Shown here one piece after another: positions 12,501-23,680 of a stretch of DNA of 64,000 nucleotides. A program made the translations under genes and the position numbers. How positions within the stretch are numbered: position 1 is the first letter of the stretch; the number at the start of each line of letters is the position of its first letter. Under the pieces are notes generated by a model. That model did no database searches. It was not told where the DNA came from and worked only from the letters and a program-made list of their open reading frames with translations. Source of the DNA: Helopsaltes ochotensis (taxonomy: Eukaryota > Chordata > Aves > Passeriformes > Locustellidae); contig VXBM01000056.1 of assembly GCA_013400155.1 (NCBI GenBank), forward strand, positions 1,333,828 through 1,397,827, in the 5' to 3' direction.

Positions 12501-15338
12501 CAATAGTCCTTTGCTACAGGAGGGCCTGGCACGTTGCAGCCCATTTACGTGGCAGGCAATTCATCCCCTTCTCCAAGAAGTAGAGATGACAATTAGTGAC
12601 AAACACAACCACAGCATTTCTCTTGTTGCACCAGGGCAACTCCTTCTGTCAGAGCAGTTGCACAGGTTCATCATGACTTGGGGTCTTCAATTCAGACTTT
12701 TACACAAATGGGTGTGAAGGGCACTGAAAAATGCCATGAAAAGGCAAATTAATTACTGAAAACAGCGCAATAGGGATGAACACTACGATAAGGGCTGCTT
12801 AAAAAGATCAGAATTCATTCTGATGGGCTTTCCTCCTCTTTCAAACCACTTCCTTTTGTGTGCATTGTGTTTCTGAGGGTTAACAAGACATGGTGAAAAA
12901 AACCCACTAATCCAAAATCAGCAATTAGCTCAAGAGTCAGATTCACTTTGGAAATTGCCAAGTATTGTAGCTAGGGCAGAGGGAGTGGAGACAGGTACAT
13001 TTGCCAACAAACAGCCTTTTACTACCCATCTCAAAGCCACCATGGCAACTGAACTTCATTTCTTCAGTAGTGCAGAACACTTTTCATCTTTACAAAGAAA
13101 CACTCAATCACTAAAATAAAAGAGCCATCTCTGTGAACTGGACTTCTTGAATGCAACATTTGAGTGAGTGCATTTGTCTTCACTATTAAGGACATATTCA
13201 AGATTTCTTCCATTTTGGATCATAAACACTTTTTCTTTTCTGCCTGTACTGTGGGGAACTGAGGAGGTCTGAAACTCTTGTGGCTTTCAGGTTATATTTT
13301 CTGCTATTATATTTCCGTATATTTGCTAGCTGTATGAAAACTAAAAGTGGGAAGTCATTGCTACTTTATCGAATGAACCCTGGCTATGAGTGCCTGGAAA
13401 GTTCTGCTAATGTCAGGAAAGGTGAATTTTCTATAGGATTTTTCCTGAAGCAGCTAACTAGAACAGTAACATATGCTGGAGCACGTCCATGTAAATCCTG
13501 AATCTTTCTATTTGAATTGAGCTTACTGTACTCTTCTTTGGTATGAAATATTCATGGCAAAAAAGAGAAACCTCTTTAGTGTGGGGTTAAGCTTTTAAAT
13601 ACTGTGAAGAGTTTTAAAATGTCATGGCAATGTAAAAGCAAGCAATATAAATATTATGAGTTTTCCTAAGTCAAATCTTTGGATTTTCTGATAGCAACAG
13701 ATTACATTCAATATCATTTACACATTAAGGTTTATGCTTCAGGTAAATTCTACAGGTCTCTCTGAGTACAGAATTAGTGCGCTACTTCTTCCATTACAGA
13801 AACCTCTTCCTCCACAAGATCTTCAGTTTCCTGTAGGAACTGCACATGGGGAACAGCCAAGGAAGAGGCACCAGAGCCAGCACATGGAACTTAACTCACC
13901 AGCTTCCTTTCCTGGCACAGAATCATCTCTAGCAGCGAGGAGTTGCAATTCAGCATGGGGCCACTCACATTCCCGTTCATGAATTTAAAAGGAGATAATT
14001 CAAATTCAGAAATAGAAACATTTCCTTCTGGAGCTCACAAAATCCCTTTATTTGGGAGATTAAACCCCTGCCATTTGACAAAGTGACAAGAGGAGGAGCT
14101 CCCTATAATTTGATCGTTTGGCATTCACACTCTACCCCCTCCTTATCCTTCCTCCTGTTGCTGGGAGTTCACATGGGACACAATTATGTGTTAGTGAGTT
14201 GTCCATTAACATATAAAAAAGAGAGAAGACTGGGTAAATAAACTTCTTTTTCCCAGGCTGACCCCTGCCTCTGGCAGCCAGAAGATAAAAAGTCCAGTTA
14301 CCAAAGACAGAAATAATGGACATCCAGCAAGTCCCCAGCTTCTCAGAAGTGGTGTGCTCATTTAAAGCCTGCATTGATCTGCCTCTCCTCGCTTGCTGAA
14401 AAGCCCTGATAAGGTACAGAGGAGCAAAGAGAAATCCAGACTTTGTAATCAAGCTGGTTTGTACTTTGAATTAATATTTTCATATTTGCTGTAATTTAAA
14501 GATGTTCAAATCAGTACATATTACCAAGCTGAACTGGTTATGCATAATTCTTGTAATTTGTCACTTGCTTTCCAGACAATAATGTTATGTTGTTTCTAAA
14601 CACGGATCATAGTGACTTTCTCACTTTATGGGTCCTGCAAATTGCTTTGTTTCACACAGCCATACTCTGTTATGTTTCAATTACAGTCACATTTTATAAC
14701 TGACATTCTTAAAAGTATTATATGTTAATATATTAATTTAAGGAATGTCAGATGGAGTGTGTAGACTTAGCACAGAACATATTCTGACAGACCTGACAAA
14801 AAACATGAAAAATGTGTGCTTTCTATCATAATGATTATTTTTCAGATAACACCAGCTGTGCAACTATTAAACCAAGTGACTGCTTTTCCACATAACACCA
14901 AGTACCAGCATTCAATCATGGAGGAAATATAAATCTCCATGGGCTTTTTCCACATGCTTTAAATCAGCAGCAATCTGTGCATTTGCATCTGCACAAGAAA
15001 CATGGTAAAACCCAGGAATGTCTTCCAGCTGAAAACTCTTCGGTATTTTATTGATAGAGACTATGTTTGGGATATGTAGTGTTAGGTTTATAGGGATGTA
15101 GTTCGGTTTTAATCTAAGTTAAATATGATACACACGCACGCAAAATTTCACTAACCAAATAACTTGAGCAACTACAGGAATGATTAAATCTTTTATTTCA
15201 TCCTTCCCATTATTGTATTATAGAAGCCTGGGATTCTTCATCAATATCAGCTTAAAATTGTTCAAATCAAATGCATGATGAAAGGTATCATTCCCCTTAT
15301 GAAACTCCAAGCATTTAAAAGTCTTTCCTTCTCCCCCT
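9547..15338. other. Non-coding AT-rich unique DNA, no gene seen
   Basis: This stretch holds a 15-base A run (9992-10006), a moderately GC-rich segment around 10.1-10.3 kb and otherwise unique AT-rich sequence. Open frames are about 110 codons or shorter, overlap across strands and show no domain. I see no repeat family, RNA gene or promoter signature. Confidence 0.7.
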
Positions 15339-15854
15339 CTACTCTGCTCCCGTAGTTCCCACCTGGAGCACTGCGTCCAGCTCTGGGGCCCCCAGCACAA
15401 GGACATGGACTTGTTGGAGTGGGTCCAGAGGAGGCTGGAGCACCTTTGCTCTAGGGTCAGACTGGGAGAGCTGGGGTTGTTCAGCCTGGAGAGAAGAGGG
15501 CTCTGGGGAGACCTTACAGCACCTTACAGCACTTGAAGAGGGCCACGAGAGAGAGAGAGGGACTTTTTACATGGACATGGAGTCATAGGACAAGGGCTTG
15601 TGGTTTTGAACTGAAACAAGGTGAATTTAATTATATAGGAGAAGAAATTCTTTCCTTAAGGGTGGGGAGGCTCTGGCACAGATTGCCCACACAAGCTGTG
15701 GATGCTCCATCCCTGGAAACGTTCAAGCCCAGGTTGGACAGGGCTTGGAGAAACCTGGGACAGTGGAAGGTGTTCCTGCCCATGGCAGGGGGTTGGAACT
15801 GGATGATCTTTAAAGGTCCCTTCCAAGCCAAACCATTCTTCCATTCTATGATTC
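15339..15854 (+). mobile_element. CR1 LINE, truncated 3' fragment
   Basis: The sequence follows the end of avian CR1 ORF2 and the 3' UTR. The match begins near CTACTCTGCT and the CACCTGGAGCACTGCGTCCA motif, passes GAGCTGGGGTTGTTCAGCCT and ends with GGTTGGAACTGGATGATCTT, AAAGGTCCCTTCCAAGCC and ATTCTATGATTC. This terminal octamer-like repeat in place of poly(A) is diagnostic of CR1. The copy is 5'-truncated, as most CR1 insertions are, and lacks roughly 24 bases in the part coding for the ORF2 C-terminus. An 11-base duplication (ACCTTACAGC) lies near 15514-15530. The frame is broken, so it is a dead copy. The 5' limit is approximate because it rests on remembered family sequence, not an alignment. 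Confidence 0.93.
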
Positions 15855-18800
15855 AGCTATTCCTGGGTATTACGAGATTCTGTCTACAAGCTGCACATTC
15901 AAGAACAGCCTTGCTTGATAGCTTTGTAATTGGATAATGCCATCCTATATTACATGTTGCAAGACAAAAAGTCTTCTGCCTAATTTCTGCCCTTCTCTAT
16001 GGAGTTCAGGTGGACTTATTAAACACTTCTATTATTCTTTTGTGTTCATTTCAGTCTCAGAATCACGCATTATTGCTGTATCTCAGATCCTGAGGAATTG
16101 AAAAGGAAACACAGTCATTTTTCTGGGTACACTATTTTAGATGTGGTGAGCTATGAATGCTCCAGGGCAACAGCCTTTGGAAACTGTGATGTTTTGAACT
16201 GGACTGTGACCCCACAATGTGATAAATGGAATAGCTTAAAAATGTAATAATTACATTGAAATATCTGATTCAGTCTATGACACCAATTCTGGGGTTAAAA
16301 CATGCATAAAATGCTCTATGTAGAAAGGTTATAAAGTAGGAATAATAGAAAGCATAGGTTCAGCTTGGTACTGCATGTACAGGTAAGACAAATAACCCTG
16401 GCTTGTGAGGAATATGGCTCATAAAAGATTTGATCACACTGACTGATAAGCAGTTGCTTAGGGCCAGGAAGAAGAGTAAGTAATCCACTTATGTGTCTGA
16501 CACCTCACTAGAAAATCAGAAAATTTAAGTCAGCATAAACTTTGCAAAAATGTTAAAGCAAATGCTCTACTGAATCATTGTATTTAGACAGAAAATTGAA
16601 TCAAGATGTGTTCAAAGCCAGTGCGTTCCAATGTCCCTATCCTTTAACTGGAGAGAACACAATACTTGTCACCTCCCCGTCAGGCGCTCAAGACCCCAAA
16701 TTTCAAGTCCTACTAGCTCTGCTGCTCTATCTGCATTCTCTAACTTCCCAAACTCCACACCATTTCTCCACAGATCCCTAAAATGGTCTTGTCTGTCTTC
16801 AGGGCTCATAATAAGAGGAAAAATCCTACCAGAATTAAATTTTAAAAAAACCCAAACAAAACAACAAACAAAACCAACACAAGAAAAAAACACCTGCCTG
16901 AACCCAACACAGCATGATTCTTTGTTTCTTAAGAGCAGTCAATCACATGAATAGCTGAAATTATCTGACTATGTTGCTAGGCAGATATGCCCAGAGATTT
17001 TTGCTTTCATCCACCTGGTAACTTATCCAAAATGGGGATTTTTTCTATATTCTCATCTCTTTATTATTCATTATTGCTCTTAACTTCATCAAATTGCTAC
17101 TCTGGGAAGTCTAAGAACAGACATTTCCCTGTGGTTAGTGGACTTTCTCCTAATTGAAAAATTAAAAAAAAAAAGTAGAGCAGTGCACTGTCAATCAGTC
17201 ACAGCAAGCATGATCTAAACAGCTGGATTATGCTCCTTGGGGTGATTCATCATGCAAATATTTTAATTTCAATTCAAGCATGGCTATTATTTCAAAATCT
17301 TTGGGTTTTGACTTACTGGACTTAGAAACATCCCTCTTTAACAGCTGCAGTTCCACAAACACAACATAACACTGAATTATTTACTTGTTCATCAGTGAAT
17401 CTGTTAAAGAATATATCAGTATATAAAATTACAAAATGGAGTGAGTCTCCTTGGAAGTGTCAGAGGAGGAAATGCTGGGAATTTTTAGCCATCTCTATTT
17501 GGCCAAGAAAGAAAATGGAGAGCAGCCCCCAGCAGGCGAAGCTGACCTGCTGTTATCTCCCCAGCCTGTTGATCCTCCCTACCTGTCAGGTCTTGTCAAA
17601 GAGCAGCTCGAGGGAATTGCTCGTGGTGAATGTGCTGGGCAATGTTGTTCGAGTCCCCGCCACACATTTTACACATACACACCTAATACCAGTATCACCT
17701 GCACTCAGGAGGTGCTAAAGGCTAAAATCACAAAGCTGCCAAAGGAAACTCATGGTTGCTGTCACAGAACAGCCCAGCAGTCAGTAGTTTCCTGGCAGAG
17801 GGGAGCTCTGAGGACTGCCCTGGAGGCTCTTCACTCTGTGGAAGCAGCTGAAAATTCAATGGAAACAGCAATTCTGTTGGAATGGAAACTGGGAACCAAG
17901 CATATCCCGAGCCAAATGAATCAAGTTCAACCAAATGTCCCTTTTAATTCTGTTGAGTTGCATGCAAATCAAAGAAATTCACTGTTATTGGGAGAATAAT
18001 TTTCTTTTCACTAAGCCATGAAAGTCGGGAGGCTGATCTTTAACCCTGACCAAATCTGTTGGCTCTTTAGATCTTAGGTCTTTTGCTCTCAGTCATTCAA
18101 GAACTTTGCCCTTTCAGATGGGATGATTTTCAGAGCAGGAAATAATCTCCTTCCAGATACTTAAATGTGATGAAATTCAAATACTTGGTTTGGACCATTA
18201 CACGTCATCATGATATAAATAACAATATACATTTCCATGGTTAGTTTTTTTAACATCCCTTTTTAAAGAGGGATGCAGAGAAACTAAGTCCAAATTAGAA
18301 AAAAAAAAGTTAAAAAGCAGTACATTTTACAGTTCCTTAGTCCGTGGTGTAGAATGATAAACATTTACAACGTGTTTGTGCAAACAGAGGCTTGTCTGGT
18401 CCACATACACACATTTCCATTTCTCTTTAACAGTAATAACAGCCTTTTTGAGGTATAGAATTGCCATGGAGGTATTATAGAAAGAGACAGCTAAGCCTTT
18501 AGCAGCAGGTGGCATGCTAAAGGAGAGCAAAGTGCTTCTTGTTGCCAAATAAACACAGCAGCCATTATGCACTCAGCAGCCTCACCTACAGCCGTGAAAG
18601 TCAGTGCTGCTGGTTTATCAGAGTATTAAGTGATAGAGAGGCTGTTAGCCAGAACTTCTTTATCTGCTCTTATTCTGAATCCTGTCATGCTATCTTTCAC
18701 ATTTATCTAAACTACCAGGACAAACAAGCAGACAAGCTCTCAGCTTTCACTGGCACCTCAAGGAGCTTAATCCAGAGCTTTGTGCTGTTTTGGCCTGACA

Positions 18801-19179
18801 CAAGATAAGGAATGCGTGTGGTTGGGTCATTGTCCCCACGGCAGGCCAGGAACACTGAACATTTTTTATGACACCTCTTGTTACACACTCCCTTTTTTGA
18901 GCACACCACGAGCACCAGGAATCAGGTTAAGCAGTGCTCTTCCACTGGCCTTGGCACTTCTCTGCATCCCTGCGTTGCGTGGTTGTCTCCTGCATTGGGC
19001 AATTCCTGATCAGCCAGTGGTGGCAGGAAACACCTGTGACAATATCTCACCTGGCACCATAAATGGCAAATAAAAAAGAATCCCAGCTAGTACAGCCAGC
19101 ACTGTGATATCAGACTGACCTTCCATATCTAACAGAAGACCTGCACCAGGACATTGTCCCTGAAGTACATTATTCCATT
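15855..19179. other. Non-coding DNA between CR1 and the solo LTR
   Basis: Mostly AT-rich unique sequence. It includes an A/C-rich tract at 16843-16892, a 12-base A run near 17164, octamer words ATGCAAAT near 17253 and 17963, and a GC-richer segment at about 17.5-17.9 kb. A 182-codon open frame (17451-17999, plus) crosses that segment, but I recognise no domain in it and see no supporting gene structure. Confidence 0.65.
16843..16892. repeat. A/C-rich low-complexity tract
   Basis: About 50 bases of AAACAAAACAAC-type sequence, almost free of G and T on the plus strand. Same type and orientation as the tracts at 35.7, 41.5, 57.9 and 59.9 kb. Confidence 0.8.
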
Positions 19180-19185
19180 TGGTAC
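19180..19185. repeat. 5' target-site duplication of the solo LTR (TGGTAC)
   Basis: TGGTAC directly precedes the TGTGGCAGCG start of the LTR and is repeated exactly after its CA end at 19831-19836. A 6-bp duplication is the size made by beta-retrovirus-type (ERVK) integrases. Confidence 0.9.
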
Positions 19186-19546
19186 TGTGGCAGCGTGTTA
19201 TTATATTGTAATAATGTGGTTTACCTGTACAAGTGATAGGGGAAACTCCAACCCCCTTTTACCCCTTCCTTCCCCACTTTACCATCCTCTCCCTGACTTC
19301 ACACATGCCATCCTCTCTGGGTCCCACCCTTGGCTTCCTCCTTTGTCTTACTTAAGTGGACCATCAAGTGTATCTATTGTCCAGGCCTCATATGGAATGT
19401 GGCCAAACCGGTTTCCCCCCCCATATTTCCCTGGCTCCTTCTCCCCCTCGGTTACACTTTCGTGGGACAGAACCATAACCCTTGCCCTGTGCTGCTCACG
19501 TTACAGCCTGTCCCCTCCCCAAACTCCTCCCCCTTTCCCCTTGGAC

Positions 19547-19553
19547 ATAAAAA
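19547..19553 (+). promoter_or_regulatory. TATA-like box of the LTR promoter
   Basis: ATAAAAA lies within GGACATAAAAACCC, after a C/T-rich stretch and about 95 bases upstream of AATAAA, the usual spacing for an LTR promoter. Transcription would start near 19575-19580. Activity is not shown by sequence alone. Confidence 0.65.
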
Positions 19554-19644
19554 CCCTAAGAGCCACGTGGGCGGGGAGTCAGTCGCCTTTCCATCGCACC
19601 CTGCTCGTGTCCACAAGCTCTGTGCCTCTCCATATTGGAGATGA

Positions 19645-19650
19645 AATAAA
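19645..19650 (+). promoter_or_regulatory. Polyadenylation signal AATAAA of the LTR
   Basis: AATAAA sits in GATGAAATAAACTGG and is followed by a T/C-rich stretch (GCCTCCTGTTTCCTTCTG) that could act as the downstream element. It would set the R/U5 boundary about 15-20 bases further on. Confidence 0.75.
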
Positions 19651-19830
19651 CTGGACATATGACTGCCTCCTGTTTCCTTCTGTCAACTCACCTCCAGGGT
19701 AAGGAATCTGCTGAGCTAAAAGAGCCCAACCGTGGCATGCGGCCGTGCTGGAAGATTCCCCAAAAATAGGGCTTGGAGGACCACACCGCAGTGGGCCCAA
19801 GAACCTGGGGCCTTCCAGTGGAACACCGCA

Positions 19831-19836
19831 TGGTAC
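19831..19836. repeat. 3' target-site duplication of the solo LTR (TGGTAC)
   Basis: Exact copy of the hexamer at 19180-19185, directly after the terminal CA of the LTR. The perfect match fixes both ends of the element to the base. Confidence 0.9.
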
Positions 19837-21817
19837 TTTTTCTGGATATGGGTTTCACCCTTCGATTCATATCCAGGGTAGTGGAGAATCTGGCCAAAAC
19901 AGTTCTAGATAATGCACATCAATCCATTTTTCTCATCTCATGAATGCTTAAGGGAAGGTGGAACAGGATGTATTTTTAATTTTATTTTTCCTCATGAATC
20001 CCCTTGTCCAGGTTTGACACAGGGAATGACTTTTCCAGTAACAGAACCAGCAGCCTAAAAATTGCAATCTCATGGATTTCTCTTGCCAGCATGTTTAACA
20101 GATTGGTTTAATGGACTGGTAGTAGGATAGCTCAGTTTTTCTAATAGGTGGAGTTCTCCTTCACAATCTTCTGCTTACATGCAGGAACAAAGTCTACTTT
20201 TTCTTCACCTTTTTGATAGCAATTCAATCACTTCTGTAGATCAGTAAATCAGGAAAGCCACCTGCAAAATCTCTGGGGCTTCAAACTGTGTTATGCTTAA
20301 CTTTCCTGCACAGAAATTATTTTATTAAGTGATTCAGTGTTCTGCACAGACCTCCACCCTCCAGAAAACTGGAGCTGTTGACTGCAATAGATTTTTCAAT
20401 AGAACAGTCAAACAACACAAGTGATTTGCAACATTGCAGGACCCACTAATTCCCACTATTCATCTTTTCAGGAGAGCTATGAATCCAATGAAGATTTATA
20501 AGCCGAAAGTCACTTCATTCTCAAATAATGTACAACTGGCAGTAGAAGGCACACACGTTTAGCAGGCTCTGTTCACAGCACGCTGCATCACTTTGTGCTA
20601 TGGCACACTGTAAAGTCTGACCTAATTTGACACCACAGCTAAAATTTAAAGGACAGCATTTCCCAATTCCAAATGGGAAAACTGCAATGTCTCCAACAAA
20701 AGCTGGCCAGCAGAAGGAGGGCAGACAGGAAAGTGCCCATGGTCTGCCAACTTCAAATTACTGTTAAGTAGTTCAGCATTTCTCTGGGAAAGCAAACAAA
20801 TGAACAAACAAAAACCTTAAAAGAGTAATTAATTGTAATTTAGGAAAAGTCTTCAATGAAGTGCATTTTTTTGTCTTTTAACCATACAGTCCAGTTTATC
20901 AGCAAACACTTAATTTTTCTGCACACACCCCTGTACTGATGGCAATTCTGAGTTAGTAGCTTTGAGCTGAATCAGAAAAATATGGTCATTCTAAAACTCA
21001 AAGCAAAAAATCCTCAGAAGTATCTTAGTGTTTTCCAATTGTTTCAGGGTTTTTTTTCCTTCCTGAGATGTTTGAATCCAATGTCTGGAGAGTAGGACAC
21101 ATCCCCATTATTAATGCATCTCCTGGAATAGTATCTTTGAAACTGAAGGATGTATTGTATTTAGACATAAATAAATAAAAATCTGGGTTTCATGGATTGC
21201 AAAAAAACAACTTAGGGATTCAGAGGTTCAGAAGAGTCAATTCAGAGAGCAAGCATCTCCTAACCAGCCCAAAACTTATGCACTTAATCTATATTTTTGT
21301 ATCATGGATAAGATCCTGAATTATTTCTTCTTTCAGGATATGTCCAGGACCTAATATCTCCATGGAGTACACAAGAAAATTATCAACTCTGTTTTAACTT
21401 CTTAACTTTACCCTAATTTTCCCTCTTCACCAAAATGTAGAAGTTTTAGGATAACATTTCAGTCTAATTTTCATCAACCTGAAATGCCACCTGAATTTGG
21501 ATTTGGCTTTATTAAGTGCATTGTAGAAGGATGTTTGAACAAAAATAAAATTCCCAAGTCAAAAACTTAACCCAGAATTTGCAGCCTGCCCTGTATTTCA
21601 ATTTCCAGTCAAGAAGACACTAGAGTTCAGAACAGTCAAAACCTAAGAAAAATGCCATTCAATCAAAGCAAACCCTAATCTTCTCTGCAATTCATGATGG
21701 TGGGACATTTGGAAAATGGGATCATTTTCCCAAATCATCCTAATGTGTGGAAGACATGAAAATTGTCATTTTCCATCACCCCAATGCTTTCTCTGAATGA
21801 ATGCCTGAGGCAATCAT

Positions 21818-21818
21818 N
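21818..21818. other. Single ambiguous base (N)
   Basis: An isolated N directly precedes the 77-base A run. It marks a position the assembly could not call and lowers trust in the length of the adjoining homopolymer. Confidence 0.99.

Positions 21819-21895
<77 letters not shown>
21819..21895. repeat. Very long poly(A) homopolymer, 77 bases
   Basis: There are 77 consecutive A residues after a single N, ending in GAAGCAGGGG. No retroposon body is visible upstream and no flanking duplication was seen. Together with the run at 9443 it is an outlier among homopolymers of the window. Confidence 0.9.
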
Positions 21896-21897
<2 letters not shown>

Positions 21898-22759
21898 AGC
21901 AGGGGCAGTAGAAATATTCTTGCTGACAATACTTGTCCTACACCTGCTCCAAAACTAGTAGTGATTGTAGAAGACCTTATAAAACATTAATAAAGTCAGT
22001 TTTCTTCTTTAGTGGCAGGTGCCTTCAAAATCTTTGGGGAAGTGAACTCTTGCTTGTGCTATCTGCCTTAAATATTACTGAACCACTGAAAGTAGTGCAA
22101 AGGCACTATTTTCTCCAACAGAGATAAAATAATAATTTTTATAGTAGCTCTCATTTCTTCAGTGAATTAATAGCATCTCAAAGAGGACTTCTGACCCATC
22201 CTTTCAACCTAAATTATCCAGTTATAATTACCTGGTAAAATATTATGTCATTGCCATATGCGTGGTTAAACCTTGCTTTCTCATGACTAAGTCTGATCAC
22301 ATTCCAGAACTGTAATTTACAGATTTTTGATATCCTTAGAGAATTAAAATATATTAAAAAATAAACCAAGCAATGTGAATCTCATTAGGGAATCATCTCT
22401 AGTAGTTCAAGCAAAGGTCTCATTCATAACTTATAAGCAGCTCGCTTTCTTTATGATGTTGGCACGTCCCTAGAAGTTTTGTAGTGACATTTGTTATTGA
22501 TCTCTCAAGAATTCAAAGGAAACACCTCTTTTCATTTAGAAAATTCCTCATTAAGAAGGATGGTTGGGGCAATGGCTTTATTCTAAACATTCACCCCTGC
22601 TATCCATCTTGAGTTATGACTGTAGGTGCTCATGTTAGAAATATTAAAAATAGGACATAGCTTGTCATAATGCTAACCCTTGCTGGTTAAAGAAATGATG
22701 TTATTTATAGCCATTTATATACGGTGTAATCACAAAAGTCTAGGTAGACACAGCCCTTC

Positions 22760-23680
22760 CCTCACCCACTGATCGGGTCACCCTGCTCCAGAAGGAGATC
22801 AGCTGGGTAAAGCAGTTCCTGCCTTTCCTAAATCCCCCTGGCTGGGCCTGATCCCTGCTTGTCCTGCACATGCCACCTGATGGCACTCAGATGATCTGCT
22901 CCATGACCTTCCCCAGCATCAGCTGACAGCTCCCTGGATCCTCCTTCCAGCCCATCTTACAGACGGGTGTGATGTTTCCAGCTTCCAGGTGATGGGGGCC
23001 TGCCCAGTCAGCCTGGGCTATGGGTAACTGATGGAAAGTGGCTCCATGAGCACTTCCAGCAGGTCCCTCAGCACCTTTGGGTGGGTCCCATCCGGCCCCA
23101 CAGAGCTGTGTGTGTGCATGGGCACTGACCTTGGGTTCAGGGGCTTTGTTCTGCTCCCTGTTCCTGCCTTCCAGCTCCGGGGGCTGGCTACCCACAGAAC
23201 AACTGGTGCCACTCTCAAAGACTGCAGCAAAGAAGCCACTAAGTCTATCAGCCTTTTCCTCATGCTTTGTCATTGTTTTGCCTCCCATCCAATAAAGGAT
23301 GGAGATTCTCTCAGAACCTCCTTTAGTTGCTAATATATTTATAGAAATACTTTTATTGCCTTTTAAGGCAGTAGCCTAATTAAGTTCTAGTTGGGCTTTG
23401 ACCCTTTAAATTTTCTCCCTGTAGAAACTCATGACACCCTAGCAAAGCTCCTGCATTGTTTGTTCCTTTTTCCACCATTCATAAACTCTCCTTTTTCCCC
23501 CTGAGTTCCAGCCAAAGTTCTTAGTTCAGTCAGGCTGGTCTTATTCCCTGCAGGCTCCTCTTCCAGAACATGGAAACAGCCTGGTCCTGTGCATCCAAGA
23601 TTTCTTTCTTGAACAATGTCTAACCTTCCTGGACTTCTCTGCCCTTCAGGATCACCTCCCAAGGGACTCTGCAACCAGAT
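22760..23680 (-). mobile_element. CR1 LINE, internal ORF2 fragment, antisense
   Basis: Read on the minus strand this is the linker and start of the reverse-transcriptase part of CR1 ORF2. On the plus strand the antisense hallmarks are CCCAAGGGACTCTGCAACCA, CTCCTTTTTCCCCCTGAGTT, CCAATAAAGGATGGAGATTC, GGTGGGTCCCATCCGGCCCC, GGCACTCAGATGATCTGCTC and CAGAAGGAGATCAGCTGGGT, which run in the CR1 order without a long gap. Both the 5' part and the remaining RT and 3' UTR are missing. It has frameshifts, stops and small deletions and is therefore dead. Limits are approximate, and the 23680 side may extend slightly further in a diverged form. It is more diverged than a young copy but still easy to recognise. 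Confidence 0.9.
22887..23680 (-). pseudogene. Broken CR1 ORF2 (linker plus N-terminal reverse transcriptase)
   Basis: Translated on the minus strand, the remnant shows CR1 ORF2 features in order. Near 23570-23500 is RPA*LN*ELWLELRGKK, where the two stops replace residues of a conserved segment. The frame 23288-22887 then has KHEEKADRLSGFFAAVF (residues 8-24) and QPPELEGRNREQN (35-47). The following GPDGTHPKVLRDL segment sits in another frame (about 23100-23020), and the first frame resumes with ITPVCKMGWKEDPGS and GKVMEQII (residues 106-133), the N-terminal fingers of the reverse transcriptase. A short deletion removes several residues between GS and GKVMEQII. The catalytic palm with its aspartates is not in this fragment. 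At least two frameshifts and two stops exclude function. Confidence 0.88.

Larger units (their letters stand above)
19186..19830 (+). mobile_element. Solo LTR of an endogenous retrovirus, ERVK-like
   Basis: This 645-bp unit starts TGTGGCAGCG and ends GAACACCGCA, giving the canonical TG...CA ends, and is flanked by an exact 6-bp duplication, TGGTAC. It has the order of an LTR: a C/T-rich U3, a TATA-like ATAAAAA at 19547-19553, a poly(A) signal AATAAA at 19645-19650 and then a U5-like tail of about 165 bases. From TATA and AATAAA spacing I infer R at roughly 19575-19665. No internal region, primer-binding site or second LTR is present, so it is a solo LTR left by recombination between two LTRs. 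The 6-bp duplication points to the beta-retrovirus/ERVK group; I cannot name the family. Intact ends and duplication suggest a fairly young insertion. The open frame 19154-19702 over it is composition-driven, not a gene. Confidence 0.93.
19837..22759. other. Non-coding AT-rich DNA, no gene seen
   Basis: Unique AT-rich sequence between the solo LTR and the antisense CR1, interrupted by the 77-base A run at 21819-21895. A 9-bp inverted repeat (CTGGATATG at 19842-19850, CATATCCAG at 19868-19876) lies directly beyond the LTR. No open frame of interest, RNA gene or recognised repeat is visible elsewhere. Confidence 0.7.

Noticed and set aside
19154..19702. 182-codon plus-strand frame over the solo LTR
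   Set aside because: It starts in the flank and runs through U3, R and into U5 of the LTR. The proline- and serine-rich translation reflects the C/T-rich U3.
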